Of a stretch of 64,000 bases of DNA, positions 46,630 through 55,640 are shown piece after piece. Source of the stretch: Nocardioides szechwanensis (lineage in GTDB: Bacteria; Actinomycetota; Actinomycetes; Propionibacteriales; Nocardioidaceae). The first letter of the stretch is position 1. Each line of letters opens with the position of its first letter. The position numbers and the translations under genes are program-made. The notes under the pieces were generated by a model. That model was not told the origin of the DNA. It ran no database searches and saw only the letters and a program-made list of their open reading frames with translations. The stretch spans positions 102,306-166,305 of the forward strand of contig NZ_FNIC01000001.1 of NCBI RefSeq assembly GCF_900103935.1, in the 5' to 3' direction.

Positions 46630-48419
46630 GGCGGCATGACGAGCGTGGGGGTGTCGCCGTGCTCACCGCAGCGGCGGTCGCCGTACTCGTCGCTGTAGCC
46701 GCCTTCGCTGTCGACCTGGGCATGCAGCGGGTCGTGCGCAGCGACATGCAGGCCCTGGCGGACGTCGTGGCGCTCGACACGGCGCGGCTCCTCAACGGTC
46801 GTACGGCCAAGCAGATCGAGGACGGCACCACGGGCCAGCCCGCGTTGAGCGCTGTGGTCGCCAGCAGCGTGGCACGCAACCAGGCGTCGCTCGGGAGGGT
46901 CAACAGCGTCACGGCCACCCTCATCTATGTGGTGGACGGGCTCAATGGCGAGCAGATCCCGAGCCGGACCGCCGCCGGTGCCCTCGTGGACGTCCCGGAC
47001 AACAACACCCCGGACGCCGTCTACGTCGAGGCCGCCGGCGAGGTTGACTTCGCGTTCGCGCCGGGTAGCGGGGGGGGTGTGCGGACGGCCTTGGGCGTCG
47101 CCGACTCTGCAGCCTGCTTCCGCTTGGGGTCGTATGCCGCAGCTCTCAGGTCCGACAGCAGCGGTGTGTTGCAGCGAATTCTTGGTAACGCCTTGGGTGT
47201 TAATGCCATAGGTTATGAAGGCCTCGTGGACAGTTCGGTTTCTTTGGGCGGCATCGCCGCTGAGTTGGGCGCCGGTACGCCGCAGGACCTCATGAATACG
47301 GACGTCAGTGTTGCCAGCCTGGCAACGGCGATGGCAACAGTCCTGGCGCGAGAGGGCGGGCCGACCGCATCGACGCAAGTAGCAGTGCTTCGTACTCTCG
47401 GACAGTCATCCAATGCGACGGTCTTGAAGAAATTCAAGGTCGGCAGCGTCATGGACCTGACGACCGCTGGGCCAGCAGCACTTGTTACAAAGGTCAACGT
47501 GCTCGATTTGGTCGCCGCGACGGGCTTTCTGGCCAACGGAAACACAAGCGTGAAGACAGGCGTGATCTGGAATCTCCCGGCGGTCTCAAGAACTGAAATT
47601 GAGTTGAGCATATCTCAGGTGCCACAACTCGCCTGTGGCCGTGTTGGGTCCGCAATTGCGCGCACCGGGCAGTTTTCGTACCTTAGCAATCTCGACTACA
47701 GCCGCGGCAGTCAGATTGCGGGGCTGACATTTCAGGAAGATCCAGTGTTGGCTATCTCTGCGGATGTTGCGCGTGCACAAGGGACACTCACCGATCTTCG
47801 ATGCGGTGCCGGCACGCTGCTTGACCAAGAGAAGTTGACTGTGCATGTGCGTCGGGAGGCGCCCAATTTGCAGTTCGACGTGCCCGTGCACCTCAAGGGA
47901 TCGATCGACACGAGTGAGTACACAAAGAATCTGTCGACTCTATTGGCGACTTTGGACTACACGGCGACGCAGATCGTGAGCCTGCTTTCGAATCTCAACA
48001 AGATCAGGATCGATCTCGACCTAAGCTTCAATCTGGGTGCTCGCGCGGTGGGCGCCGCGACTGACAGCGACGTGCCCTTTGCACACCTGCCCGACCAGTA
48101 CAACGTCGCCGTTCCTGTACCAGGGCGTTCTCCTGCCGCTATCCCGTCGGTCGTATTCGATCGATCATCGATTGGGGGGAAGGCGTGGCTGACCGTCGAC
48201 GGTGTCGTCAAGGGGGAGGTCGCGCTCGGTGACGTAAACCTGGATTTCCTGCTGGCAGAAGTGAATTCGCGGATGATTCGCGACACCATCAATCCTCTAA
48301 TCCAGAAGATCAATGACGTGATCACGCCGTTGAGCACAGCGCTCGGTGTGTCGCTGTATGGCGCTGACCTGTTCGCGCTGCCCCGACCGATGTGCGGGAT
48401 CCCTGCCCTCGCGGGGTGA
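46626..48419 (+). CDS. TadG-like putative Flp-associated protein, AT-rich
   Basis: 597 aa. RRHDERGGVAVLTAAAVAVL...DLGMQRVVRSDMQALADVVAL is the Tad N-terminal helix and Asp-rich adjoining region (TadG/putative Flp pilus assembly). The long extracellular rest is rich in Ser/Thr/Val, with no enzyme motif recognised. From about 47150 to 48350 base composition is markedly lower in GC (29 of 60 bases at 47161-47220) and codons such as TTG, AAT and TTT are frequent, unlike the neighbours. This suggests foreign origin or weak selection. ATG 46626 overlaps the TadE-like stop. Confidence 0.65.
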   Translation: MRRHDERGGVAVLTAAAVAVLVAVAAFAVDLGMQRVVRSDMQALADVVALDTARLLNGRTAKQIEDGTTGQPALSAVVASSVARNQASLGRVNSVTATLIYVVDGLNGEQIPSRTAAGALVDVPDNNTPDAVYVEAAGEVDFAFAPGSGGGVRTALGVADSAACFRLGSYAAALRSDSSGVLQRILGNALGVNAIGYEGLVDSSVSLGGIAAELGAGTPQDLMNTDVSVASLATAMATVLAREGGPTASTQVAVLRTLGQSSNATVLKKFKVGSVMDLTTAGPAALVTKVNVLDLVAATGFLANGNTSVKTGVIWNLPAVSRTEIELSISQVPQLACGRVGSAIARTGQFSYLSNLDYSRGSQIAGLTFQEDPVLAISADVARAQGTLTDLRCGAGTLLDQEKLTVHVRREAPNLQFDVPVHLKGSIDTSEYTKNLSTLLATLDYTATQIVSLLSNLNKIRIDLDLSFNLGARAVGAATDSDVPFAHLPDQYNVAVPVPGRSPAAIPSVVFDRSSIGGKAWLTVDGVVKGEVALGDVNLDFLLAEVNSRMIRDTINPLIQKINDVITPLSTALGVSLYGADLFALPRPMCGIPALAG

Positions 48420-48557
48420 CGAGTGTTTTCTGATTGATCTTGCTCTGGCCTCCGGTCGTCCACAGCAGTCCTCGTGGCGGCGTTGTCCCCAGGCCGGCCG
48501 CGCTCGGCCGCCCGGCGTCGGTCGCGGTGGTGACGCTGTCCTCCAGGAGGTCAGCAG

Positions 48558-48926
48558 ATGACGACAACAGCAGCGAGCAAGCAGGCCGTGGGTGCCTACG
48601 GCGAGACGGTGGCGGCGCGCCACCTCGCGGAGACGGGGCTGCGGGTCCTGGAGCGCAACTGGCGGTGCGACGAGGGCGAGATCGACCTGGTGCTGCGCGA
48701 CGGTGACGTGCTCGTGGTGTGCGAGGTCAAGACCCGCTCGAGCGACGTCTGCGGGTCACCGCACGAGGCGGTCTCGCCGGCCAAGCTCGACCGGCTGCGC
48801 CGGCTGGCGCACCGGTGGGCAGGCGATCACGGTCTCGAGCCACCCGAGACCCGGATAGACCTGGTCGCGGTCCGGCTGCCGCGTCGGGGCGCGGCCGAGG
48901 TCGAGCACGTGCGGGGGATCGGCTGA
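48558..48926 (+). CDS. YraN family (UPF0102) endonuclease-like protein
   Basis: 122 aa. [47 protein letters not shown] (E-x-D-L and E-V-K nuclease-like residues) and [17 protein letters not shown] are the UPF0102 pattern. It commonly precedes comM-dprA. Its biochemical role is not established. The stop overlaps the comM start by one base. Confidence 0.88.
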   Translation: MTTTAASKQAVGAYGETVAARHLAETGLRVLERNWRCDEGEIDLVLRDGDVLVVCEVKTRSSDVCGSPHEAVSPAKLDRLRRLAHRWAGDHGLEPPETRIDLVAVRLPRRGAAEVEHVRGIG

Positions 48927-50530
48927 TGCCTTTCGCCACGGCCCGCACGGTGTCCCTGCACGGCGCGCTCGGCCACCTGATCGACGTCCAGGCCGACGTG
49001 TCGCCCGGCCAGGTGCTCACGACCGTGGTCGGGCGCGCAGACGCGTCCCTGCACGAGGCACGCGACCGGTGCCGGATGGCGATCATCAACAGCGAGCTGG
49101 TGTGGCCGGCCACCAAGCGGATCACGATCCTGCTCTCGCCGGCCGACCTGATCAAGCGCGGCAGCCACTTCGACCTTGCGATCGCCGTGGCCGTGCTCGC
49201 CGCAGACGGCCGCCTCCCGCGGGCAGCGCTCGACTCGACGGTCCTGATCGGCGAGCTGACCCTCGACGGTGGCCTGCGCTCGGTGCCCGGGGTGCTGCCG
49301 ATGGTGCTGGCTGCCGCCGAGCGCGGGATCACCCGCGTCTTCGTTCCGGAGCCGTTGGCCCGGGAGGCCTCGATGGTGCCGGGCATGACTGTCTTCGGGA
49401 TGCGCTCCCTGGCCCAGGTCGTGGCCGAGCTGCGGGGCGAGGAGGTCCCCGAGGCAGCGCCCGTCGCGCCGATGTCGGGCAGCCGACTGCTCTCCTGGCG
49501 TGGGGCCGAGCGGCTCGAGGAGGTCGACCTGGCCGACCTGCGTGGCCTGACCGACGCCAAGTACGCCGTCGAGGTCGCGGCCGCGGGCGGTCACCACGTC
49601 CTGCTGTCCGGCCCCAAGGGGAGCGGCAAGACCAGCATCGCCGAACGGATCCCCACGATCCTGCCGCCCCTCACCGCCGAGGAGGCGCTCGAGCTGACGG
49701 CCATCCACTCCCTGGCGGGCACCCTCGAGCCGGGCGACGGCATGCTGACGCAGCCGCCCTACGCCTCGCCCCATCACGACGCCAGCAAGGCGAGCCTGAT
49801 CGGCGGCGGCACCGGCTACGTCCGGCCCGGCGAGATCAGCCGGGCCCATTGCGGTGTCCTGTTCCTCGACGAGTTCCCGTTGTTCCGCAGCGACGTGCTC
49901 GAGGCGCTGCGTCAGCCTCTCGAGAGCGGCGACGTCACCATCGCCCGGCAGGAGGAGCTGGTCACCCTCCCGGCCCGCGGGATGCTCGTCTTTGCGTCCA
50001 ACCCATGTCCCTGCGGGGAGTACCACGCGAAGGCCAGTGCCAACCGGTGCACCTGCTCCGAGAAGGTGCGCCGCGACTACCGCAACAAGATCACCGGCCC
50101 GCTGTCCGACCGGATCGACATCGTGCGCCACGTCGAGCCGCTGCTGCCGCACGAGAGCGCCGACCGGTTCGCGCGGCTCGAGCGCTCCGAGGAGGTCAAG
50201 GCCAGGGTCGCCGCGGCGCGGCTGCGCCAGGGCGAGCGCTACGCCGAGCGCAGCTGGCGGCTCAACGCCCACGCGCCGGGTCCGCTGCTGCGCGAGCACT
50301 GGCCGCTGGCACCGGCCGGCCAGCAGCTGGTCGACACCGAGCTGTTCTCGGGCCGGCTGAGCAGCCGGGGAGCGGTCCGGGTCCACCGGCTCGCGTGGAC
50401 GGTGGCCGACCTGGCCGCCGTACGCACCGGTGCCGACGTGTCGCCGGGGGCCGACGAGGTGCAGCTCGCGCTGAGCCTGCGCACGGGCAACCCGCTCCCG
50501 GCCGGGTTCGCCGAGGTGCGGGCGTCGTGA
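48926..50530 (+). CDS. comM: Mg-chelatase-like AAA+ helicase ComM (YifB family)
   Basis: 534 aa. In Gram-negatives ComM drives branch migration during natural transformation. The N-terminal domain (1-170) ends with GELTLDGGLRSVPGVLPM. The P-loop GPKGSGKT is at 229-236. GVLFLDEFPLF is Walker B, followed by NPCPCGEYHAKASANRCTCSEK (zinc cluster) and a Mg-chelatase C-terminal domain (GRLSSRGAVRVHRLAWTVADL). It is between yraN and dprA. The P-loop Lys in GPKG is a variant of the usual GPPG. Confidence 0.92.
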   Translation: MPFATARTVSLHGALGHLIDVQADVSPGQVLTTVVGRADASLHEARDRCRMAIINSELVWPATKRITILLSPADLIKRGSHFDLAIAVAVLAADGRLPRAALDSTVLIGELTLDGGLRSVPGVLPMVLAAAERGITRVFVPEPLAREASMVPGMTVFGMRSLAQVVAELRGEEVPEAAPVAPMSGSRLLSWRGAERLEEVDLADLRGLTDAKYAVEVAAAGGHHVLLSGPKGSGKTSIAERIPTILPPLTAEEALELTAIHSLAGTLEPGDGMLTQPPYASPHHDASKASLIGGGTGYVRPGEISRAHCGVLFLDEFPLFRSDVLEALRQPLESGDVTIARQEELVTLPARGMLVFASNPCPCGEYHAKASANRCTCSEKVRRDYRNKITGPLSDRIDIVRHVEPLLPHESADRFARLERSEEVKARVAAARLRQGERYAERSWRLNAHAPGPLLREHWPLAPAGQQLVDTELFSGRLSSRGAVRVHRLAWTVADLAAVRTGADVSPGADEVQLALSLRTGNPLPAGFAEVRAS

Positions 50531-51657
50531 GCGAGGTCGAGCGCCGGGCCAGAGCCGCGCTGAGCCGGCTCACCGAGCCCGGCGACCCCCGTCTCACCAC
50601 GCTGGTCGCCGAGCACGGCGCCACCACGCTCTACGACCTGCTCCGGCACGATCGCGACGCCGGCGGGGTGCTCACCGACGTCGCCACCCGCCTGGCGTCC
50701 ACCGACCCCGACCGTGAGCTCGAGCAGGCCGACCGGCTGGGCATCCGGTTCGTCATCCCCTCCGACGACGAGTGGCCGACCCAGATCGACGCGCTGGTGT
50801 CGGCCGGCCAGCTCCACGAGCGGGGCGGCCCGCCCATCGGGCTCTGGGCCAAGGGCCCGCTGCGTCTCGACCGTCTGGGGCAGTCGGTCGCCATCGTCGG
50901 GTCGCGGTCGTCCACGACCTACGGCGACCGGGTGGCCGGCGAGATCGCGGCGGTGGTGGCCAGGCAGGGGTGCCCGGTCATCTCCGGTGCGGCCTTCGGC
51001 ATCGACCAGGCGGCCCACCGTGGCGCGGTCGCGATGGACGGGCCGAGCGTGGCGGTCCTGGCCTGTGGCGCCGACCGCGCCTACCCCGCCGCCCACACGC
51101 AGCTGATCGCCCACCTCGCGGAGACCGGGGCGGTGGTCTCCGAGGCGGCGCCCGGCTGCGCCCCCACGCGGATCAGGTTCCTGGCCCGCAACCGGCTGAT
51201 CGCCGCCCTCTCGCGGGGCACCGTCGTGGTGGAGGCGGCCGTGCGCAGTGGCGCCCTCAACACCGCCAGCTGGGCGGGGCGCCTCAACCGGGTGGTGCTC
51301 GGGGTCCCGGGCCCCGTCGGCGCCGCCCAGTCGCAGGGGGTCCACCAGCTGATCCGGAAGGGATCCGCAGTGCTGGCGAGCACGGGCCAGGAGGTGCTCG
51401 AGATGGTGGGCCAGGCCGGCGAGCACCTCGTCGAGGATCCCCGCGCCCCGGTGCGGCCGCGCGACCGGCTGACGTCGCGCCACCGCCAGGTCCTCGACGC
51501 GGTGCCGGTGGCCCGGGCCGCCGGCAGCGACTCGGTTGCGCGCACCGCCGGGCTCGGGATCGTTGAGGTGCAGTCGGCGCTGCTCTACCTCCACCGCAAC
51601 GGCCTCGTGGAGCACGACGACGACGGCTGGCGGCTCGCCGCCCTGGCGCACACATGA
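50527..51657 (+). CDS. dprA: DNA processing protein DprA
   Basis: 376 aa. DprA loads RecA on incoming single-stranded DNA. SVAIVGSRSSTTYG, VISGAAFGIDQAAHRGA, LACGADRAYPAAH and the later RNRLIAALSRGTVVVEAA form the Rossmann-like core. A C-terminal winged helix (RHRQVLDAVPVAR, LHRNGLVEHDDDGW) follows. GTG 50527 overlaps the comM stop by four bases. The yraN-comM-dprA unit suggests a potential for DNA uptake; no ComEC is seen here. Confidence 0.93.
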   Translation: MSEVERRARAALSRLTEPGDPRLTTLVAEHGATTLYDLLRHDRDAGGVLTDVATRLASTDPDRELEQADRLGIRFVIPSDDEWPTQIDALVSAGQLHERGGPPIGLWAKGPLRLDRLGQSVAIVGSRSSTTYGDRVAGEIAAVVARQGCPVISGAAFGIDQAAHRGAVAMDGPSVAVLACGADRAYPAAHTQLIAHLAETGAVVSEAAPGCAPTRIRFLARNRLIAALSRGTVVVEAAVRSGALNTASWAGRLNRVVLGVPGPVGAAQSQGVHQLIRKGSAVLASTGQEVLEMVGQAGEHLVEDPRAPVRPRDRLTSRHRQVLDAVPVARAAGSDSVARTAGLGIVEVQSALLYLHRNGLVEHDDDGWRLAALAHT

Positions 51658-51715
51658 GTGGGGCGCGGTCTGAACCAGGGTGGTCGTAGCCCTCCGACCG
51701 TCCTAAGGTCACTGG

Positions 51716-52360
51716 ATGGCCGTCACCATGACGATGAACCGGGTGATCCACGCCGCCGTACGCCGTGACCTCGCCCGGCTGGAGGCGGCGTTAGTCGACT
51801 TCCCGGCAGGCGACGCCGACGCCGACGACCGAGCGACCGAACTGCGGCGGGCCTACCGCTACCTGCGTGCCGAGCTCACGCGCCACCATGAGGGCGAGGA
51901 CACCTGGATCTGGCCGATGCTCGCGTCCTTCGACGTCGACGCCACCTTGCTCACGGCGATGGAGTCCGAGCACCACGCGATGGCGGCGGCACTGGCGTCG
52001 GTGAGCGATGCGCTCGACCGGCTGGTGGAGACCCCCGACCTCCAGACCGCCGTGGCCGCCCGTACGACGGTGGCCGACGCCCGGGAGGTGGTCGACCAGC
52101 ACCTCACGCACGAGGAGAACGACCTGGAGCCGAAGCTGTTGCCGCTGCTGGAGACCCCGGAGTGGCACGCGGTGGAGAAGAACCTCCGCAAGGCCTCGCC
52201 GTCGGTCGCCGGCGAGTTCTTCGCCTGGCTCCAGGACGGTATGGAAACCGAGCACCGGACCTTCCTGCGGTCCACGGTCCCGCCGCCGGTCACGTTCATC
52301 CTCGGCCGGATGTTCGGGCGGCGCTACCACCGCGAGGTGGCGCCCGTCTGGCAGCCCTGA
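51716..52360 (+). CDS. Hemerythrin HHE-domain protein
   Basis: 214 aa. Helical bundle with histidines in the right places: VIHAAVRRDLARL, LTRHHEGEDTWIWP, ESEHHAMAAAL and VDQHLTHEENDLEP. These would bind a di-iron centre for O2, NO or redox sensing. TAAGGT (51704-51709) lies six bases before the ATG, a leaderless pattern. A C-terminal part (about 145-214) has an extra EHRTFL and no partner gene. The ligand is not determined. Confidence 0.8.
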   Translation: MAVTMTMNRVIHAAVRRDLARLEAALVDFPAGDADADDRATELRRAYRYLRAELTRHHEGEDTWIWPMLASFDVDATLLTAMESEHHAMAAALASVSDALDRLVETPDLQTAVAARTTVADAREVVDQHLTHEENDLEPKLLPLLETPEWHAVEKNLRKASPSVAGEFFAWLQDGMETEHRTFLRSTVPPPVTFILGRMFGRRYHREVAPVWQP

Positions 52361-52448
52361 CTCCGTCGGCCTGACGCGGGCTGAGCCCGGCAGCGGCTCG
52401 CCGCGCGCGCTCACGTGTCGCGGCGGCGTGGCTTCCTAGACTCCGAGG

Positions 52449-53411
52449 GTGAGCCCCGAGACTCCTGCCGACGCGGTGGACGACACCGACGAGCGTGATC
52501 TCCCGGAGCCGATGGCACGCGTGCTGGGCGAGTACGAGCGGCACCTCGTCTCCGAGCGTGACCTCACCGCCCACACCGTGCGCGCCTACACCTCCGACGT
52601 CGCCGGCCTGCTCGAGCACGCCTCGCGCCTGGGCGGCACCGCCGTGACGGACCTCGACCTGCGCACCCTGCGCAGCTGGCTGGCCAAGCAGCAGACCCTG
52701 GGGCGCTCCCGGACGACCCTGGCCAGGCGCGCCACCGCCGCCCGGGTGTTCACCGCCTGGCTCGTGCGCACCGGCCGGGCGCCGGTCGACGTGGGGGCCT
52801 CCCTCGGCTCGCCCAAGGCGCACAAGTCGCTGCCGCCCGTGCTGCGCGCCGACGAGGCGAGGGACCTGATCGCCGCGGCGGCCACGCTCGCGGACGACGG
52901 CAGCCCGGTCGGGCTGCGCGACGTGGCGATGCTGGAGCTCCTGTACGCGACCGGGATCCGGGTCGGGGAGCTCGTCGGTCTCGACGTGGACGACGTCGAC
53001 CGGGACCGCAACGTCGTCCGGGTCTTCGGCAAGGGGCGCAAGGAGCGCTCGGTGCCGTTCGGCCGTCCGGCCGCCCGGGCCCTCGACTTCTGGCAGCGCC
53101 AGGGACGACCGCACCTGCTGGTCGAGGGCTCCGGCCCGGCGCTGTTCCTCGGGACCCGGGGCAAGCGCATCGACCAGCGCGCGGTCCGCACCCTGGTCCA
53201 CCGCCGCATCGCGGAGGTGCCCGGCGCCCCCGACATCGGTCCGCACGGGCTGCGGCACACCGCGGCCACGCACCTGCTCGAGGGCGGAGCGGACCTGCGC
53301 TCGGTCCAGGAGCTGCTCGGTCACGCCTCACTGGCCACCACGCAGCTCTACACGCACGTCACCACCGACCGCCTGCGCCGTGCCTACCAACAGGCGCACC
53401 CCCGGGCCTGA
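52449..53411 (+). CDS. xerC: Site-specific tyrosine recombinase XerC
   Basis: 320 aa. XerC acts at dif to resolve chromosome dimers. The core-binding SAM-like domain (about 24-110) is followed by the catalytic domain with R171 (ATGIRVGEL), H266-xx-R269 (HGLRH), H292 (LGHAS) and nucleophile Y301 (QLYTHV). The length and position next to rpsB/dprA match chromosomal XerC rather than a phage integrase. TAGACT (52437-52442) sits six bases before the GTG. The 3' end overlaps the M23 gene by 53 bases. Confidence 0.9.
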   Translation: MSPETPADAVDDTDERDLPEPMARVLGEYERHLVSERDLTAHTVRAYTSDVAGLLEHASRLGGTAVTDLDLRTLRSWLAKQQTLGRSRTTLARRATAARVFTAWLVRTGRAPVDVGASLGSPKAHKSLPPVLRADEARDLIAAAATLADDGSPVGLRDVAMLELLYATGIRVGELVGLDVDDVDRDRNVVRVFGKGRKERSVPFGRPAARALDFWQRQGRPHLLVEGSGPALFLGTRGKRIDQRAVRTLVHRRIAEVPGAPDIGPHGLRHTAATHLLEGGADLRSVQELLGHASLATTQLYTHVTTDRLRRAYQQAHPRA

Positions 53412-54045
53412 TCAAGGGGAGAGCCCGGTGCAGTGCCTCCCACAGCGGGAGCCACCCGGCGTAGGGGAGCGGGAGCAGGAACGGCAGTGGCCGGGCCCGG
53501 GGCGCCGTCGACGACGGGGCCGGCGGCTCCGACCACAACGGAAGCAGTCGCACCGGACCGGCGCCGACCAGACGGAGCGGGTCGAGGTAGGTCTCGCCAT
53601 CGATCCAGCCCCAGTGCAGGCAGGCGCGGGGGAAGCAGTGGGACCCGCTCAGCTCTAGCGAGCCCAGCGGTGTGCCGGCTGGCACCCGGTCGCCGACCGA
53701 GACGGTGGCGGTGACGGGCTCGTAGGTGGTGCGGGTGGCGCCGTGGCCCACCACGACCACCCCGCGGCCGGCGAGCTGGCCGGCGTAGGTGACGGTGCCG
53801 GGCAGGGCCGAGTGGACGGTCTGGCCGGTCCGCCCCGCGAGGTCTACCCCGCGGTGGCCGGGTCCGTAGGGCGAGGTGGGTGGGTCGAACGGCGCCATCA
53901 CCTCCGGGACCGGGCGCAGCGGCCACTCGCCGACCGGATCCGGGTCCCCGGGCACGCCGGACGCCGCGCCGGCCACGAGGGACAGCACGACGCCCAGGAC
54001 GACGGTGACGAGCCCGGGGAGCCGGGTCGGGACGGCGGTGGTCAT
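53359..54045 (-). CDS. Secreted M23-type peptidase
   Basis: 228 aa. A signal peptide (LPGLVTVVLGVVLSLVAGAASG) leads to a LytM/M23 domain: YGPGHRGVDLAG (HxxxD zinc ligands), GQTVHSALPGTVTYAG, VGDRVPAGTPLGSLE and CLHWGWIDG (the HxH/HW motif region). M23 peptidases cut peptidoglycan peptides. The C-terminal part is Pro-rich with no clear domain. ATG 54045 begins the signal peptide. It converges on xerC with a 53-base overlap. Confidence 0.85.
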   Translation of the reverse strand: MTTAVPTRLPGLVTVVLGVVLSLVAGAASGVPGDPDPVGEWPLRPVPEVMAPFDPPTSPYGPGHRGVDLAGRTGQTVHSALPGTVTYAGQLAGRGVVVVGHGATRTTYEPVTATVSVGDRVPAGTPLGSLELSGSHCFPRACLHWGWIDGETYLDPLRLVGAGPVRLLPLWSEPPAPSSTAPRARPLPFLLPLPYAGWLPLWEALHRALPLIRPGGAPVGRHGAGGRW

Positions 54046-54164
54046 GGCACGAGGGTGCCGGGGTACGGCGACGCTCGCGACCGGCCCGGGCGTACCTGAG
54101 GAAGAAGGCGCTCGGAGTGCGGGCTGTGGAGGGAAGATGGACCGGGACGGGCGCCGGACGCCGA

Positions 54165-54195
54165 TTGGCGGCGCCTGCGGGCGCTCGACTAGTCT
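54165..54195 (+). promoter_or_regulatory. rpsB-tsf promoter
   Basis: TTGGCG (54165-54170), 19 bases, TAGTCT (54190-54195). It is a good match to the actinobacterial housekeeping pattern, positioned about 268 bases before the rpsB start. Confidence 0.5.
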
Positions 54196-54347
54196 GGGCT
54201 CATCGGATCGCGGTTTCGGCTGCGCTCCGAAATTCGCACGCTCGCCGACCACGACGGGGCCCCTGGGCTCCGAACGCCCGTGGGCGACGACCCTCGGTCC
54301 CGCGAAGCCTCATGGCGGAGCAGGTCGGGTCGCGCGTGAGCGTCAGG

Positions 54348-54371
54348 CACGATCGGCACCCGCCGATCGTG
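54348..54371 (+). ncRNA. Candidate rpsB leader hairpin
   Basis: A perfect 10-bp stem CACGATCGGC (54348-54357) / GCCGATCGTG (54362-54371) with loop ACCC, 92 bases before the rpsB start. It could form part of an autoregulatory S2 leader. Confidence 0.5.
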
Positions 54372-54462
54372 GACGAACTGAAAACGACCGGAGTCACCGC
54401 CGGTGCGCCCTGCTTCAAGGGTGGACGTGACGGTGCTGGCTCCACACAGGAGAACACCCACC

Positions 54463-55503
54463 ATGGCAGTTGTCACCATGCGCCAGCTCCTCGAGAGCGG
54501 CGTCCACTTCGGGCACCAGACCCGTCGCTGGAACCCCAAGATGAAGCGCTTCATCATGACCGAGCGCAACGGCATCTACATCATCGACCTCCAGCAGTCG
54601 CTGGCCTACATCGACCGCTCCTACGCCTTCATCAAGGAGACCGTCGCCCGCGGCGGCACCGTGATGTTCGTCGGCACCAAGAAGCAGGCGCAGGAGGCGA
54701 TCGCCGAGCAGGCGACCCGCGTCGGCATGCCCTACGTCAACCAGCGTTGGCTCGGCGGCATGCTCACCAACTTCCAGACCGTGCACCAGCGGATCAACCG
54801 TCTCAAGGAGCTCGACGAGGTCGACTTCGACGACGTCGCCGGCAGCAGCCGCACCAAGAAGGAGCTGCTGCAGATGCGTCGCGAGCGCGACAAGCTGAAC
54901 AAGTCGCTCGGCGGCATCCGCGAGATGACGCGCACGCCCGCCGCGGTGTGGATCGTCGACACCAACAAGGAGCACCTCGCCGTCGAGGAGGCCCGCAAGC
55001 TGAAGATCCCGATCGTCGGCATCCTGGACTCCAACTGCGACCCCGACCTGGTCGACTTCCCGATCCCGGGCAACGACGACGCGATCCGCGCCGTCGGGCT
55101 GCTGACCCGCGTGGTCGCCGACGCCGTGGCTGAGGGCCTCATCGCCCGCTCCGGCGCCAAGACCGAGAGCACCGCTCCCGGCGCGGCCGAGCCGCTGGCC
55201 GACTGGGAGCGCGAGCTCCTCGAGGGTGACGCCGCGAAGGCCGCCGAGACGGCGACCGCCGCCGACGCCGAGGCCCCCGCGTCCGAGGCGACGGGTGCCT
55301 CCACCGAGGGCGCCGCTGCCGCTGACGTCGCCGAGGCGGCGACCGACGCTCCCGCCGAGACCCCGGCCGAGACGCCTGCTGCTGAGGCGCCCGCCGAGGC
55401 CGTCACCGAGGAGCCGGCTGCCGAGGCGACCGAGACTCCTGCCGAGGAGCCGGCTGCCGAGGCCCCCGCCGCGGAGCCCGCGGCCGACGAGGCCAAGGCC
55501 TGA
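54463..55503 (+). CDS. rpsB: 30S ribosomal protein uS2 with long Ala/Glu tail
   Basis: 346 aa; uS2 is usually about 240-300. [47 protein letters not shown] and [11 protein letters not shown] are the core. After about residue 260 an Ala/Glu/Pro/Thr repeat tail ([11 protein letters not shown] ... [13 protein letters not shown]) of about 85 residues follows. ATG 54463 has AGGAG in its leader. It shares an operon with tsf, with a hairpin between them. Confidence 0.96.
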   Translation: MAVVTMRQLLESGVHFGHQTRRWNPKMKRFIMTERNGIYIIDLQQSLAYIDRSYAFIKETVARGGTVMFVGTKKQAQEAIAEQATRVGMPYVNQRWLGGMLTNFQTVHQRINRLKELDEVDFDDVAGSSRTKKELLQMRRERDKLNKSLGGIREMTRTPAAVWIVDTNKEHLAVEEARKLKIPIVGILDSNCDPDLVDFPIPGNDDAIRAVGLLTRVVADAVAEGLIARSGAKTESTAPGAAEPLADWERELLEGDAAKAAETATAADAEAPASEATGASTEGAAAADVAEAATDAPAETPAETPAAEAPAEAVTEEPAAEATETPAEEPAAEAPAAEPAADEAKA

Positions 55504-55513
55504 TCGTCCCGAC

Positions 55514-55546
55514 CGCGGTGGCGCGTACGACGTACGCGCCACCGCG
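55514..55546 (+). terminator. Terminator/attenuator between rpsB and tsf
   Basis: A perfect 15-bp stem (CGCGGTGGCGCGTAC / GTACGCGCCACCGCG) with loop GAC, 10 bases after rpsB. There is no U-run. It could reduce tsf expression relative to rpsB. Confidence 0.65.
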
Positions 55547-55640
55547 CCGGTGACGGCGTTCAGCACGACGGCGCCTGACGGTGCCGGCACCACACCCCGC
55601 ACTCTTTCCCGAGCCAGAACTCTCTGAGGGAGACAACACC

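Larger units (their letters stand above)
54046..54462 (+). other. Intergenic region and rpsB leader (417 bases)
   Basis: Between the divergent M23 gene and rpsB. It holds a predicted promoter (54165-54195), a GC-rich leader of about 260 bases and a hairpin (54348-54371). No ribosome-linked open frame with family resemblance was found in it. Confidence 0.6.

Noticed and set aside
47150..48350. The AT-rich region as a pseudogene
   Set aside because: The reading frame is open for 597 codons from a well-placed ATG coupled to the TadE-like gene, with no frameshift.
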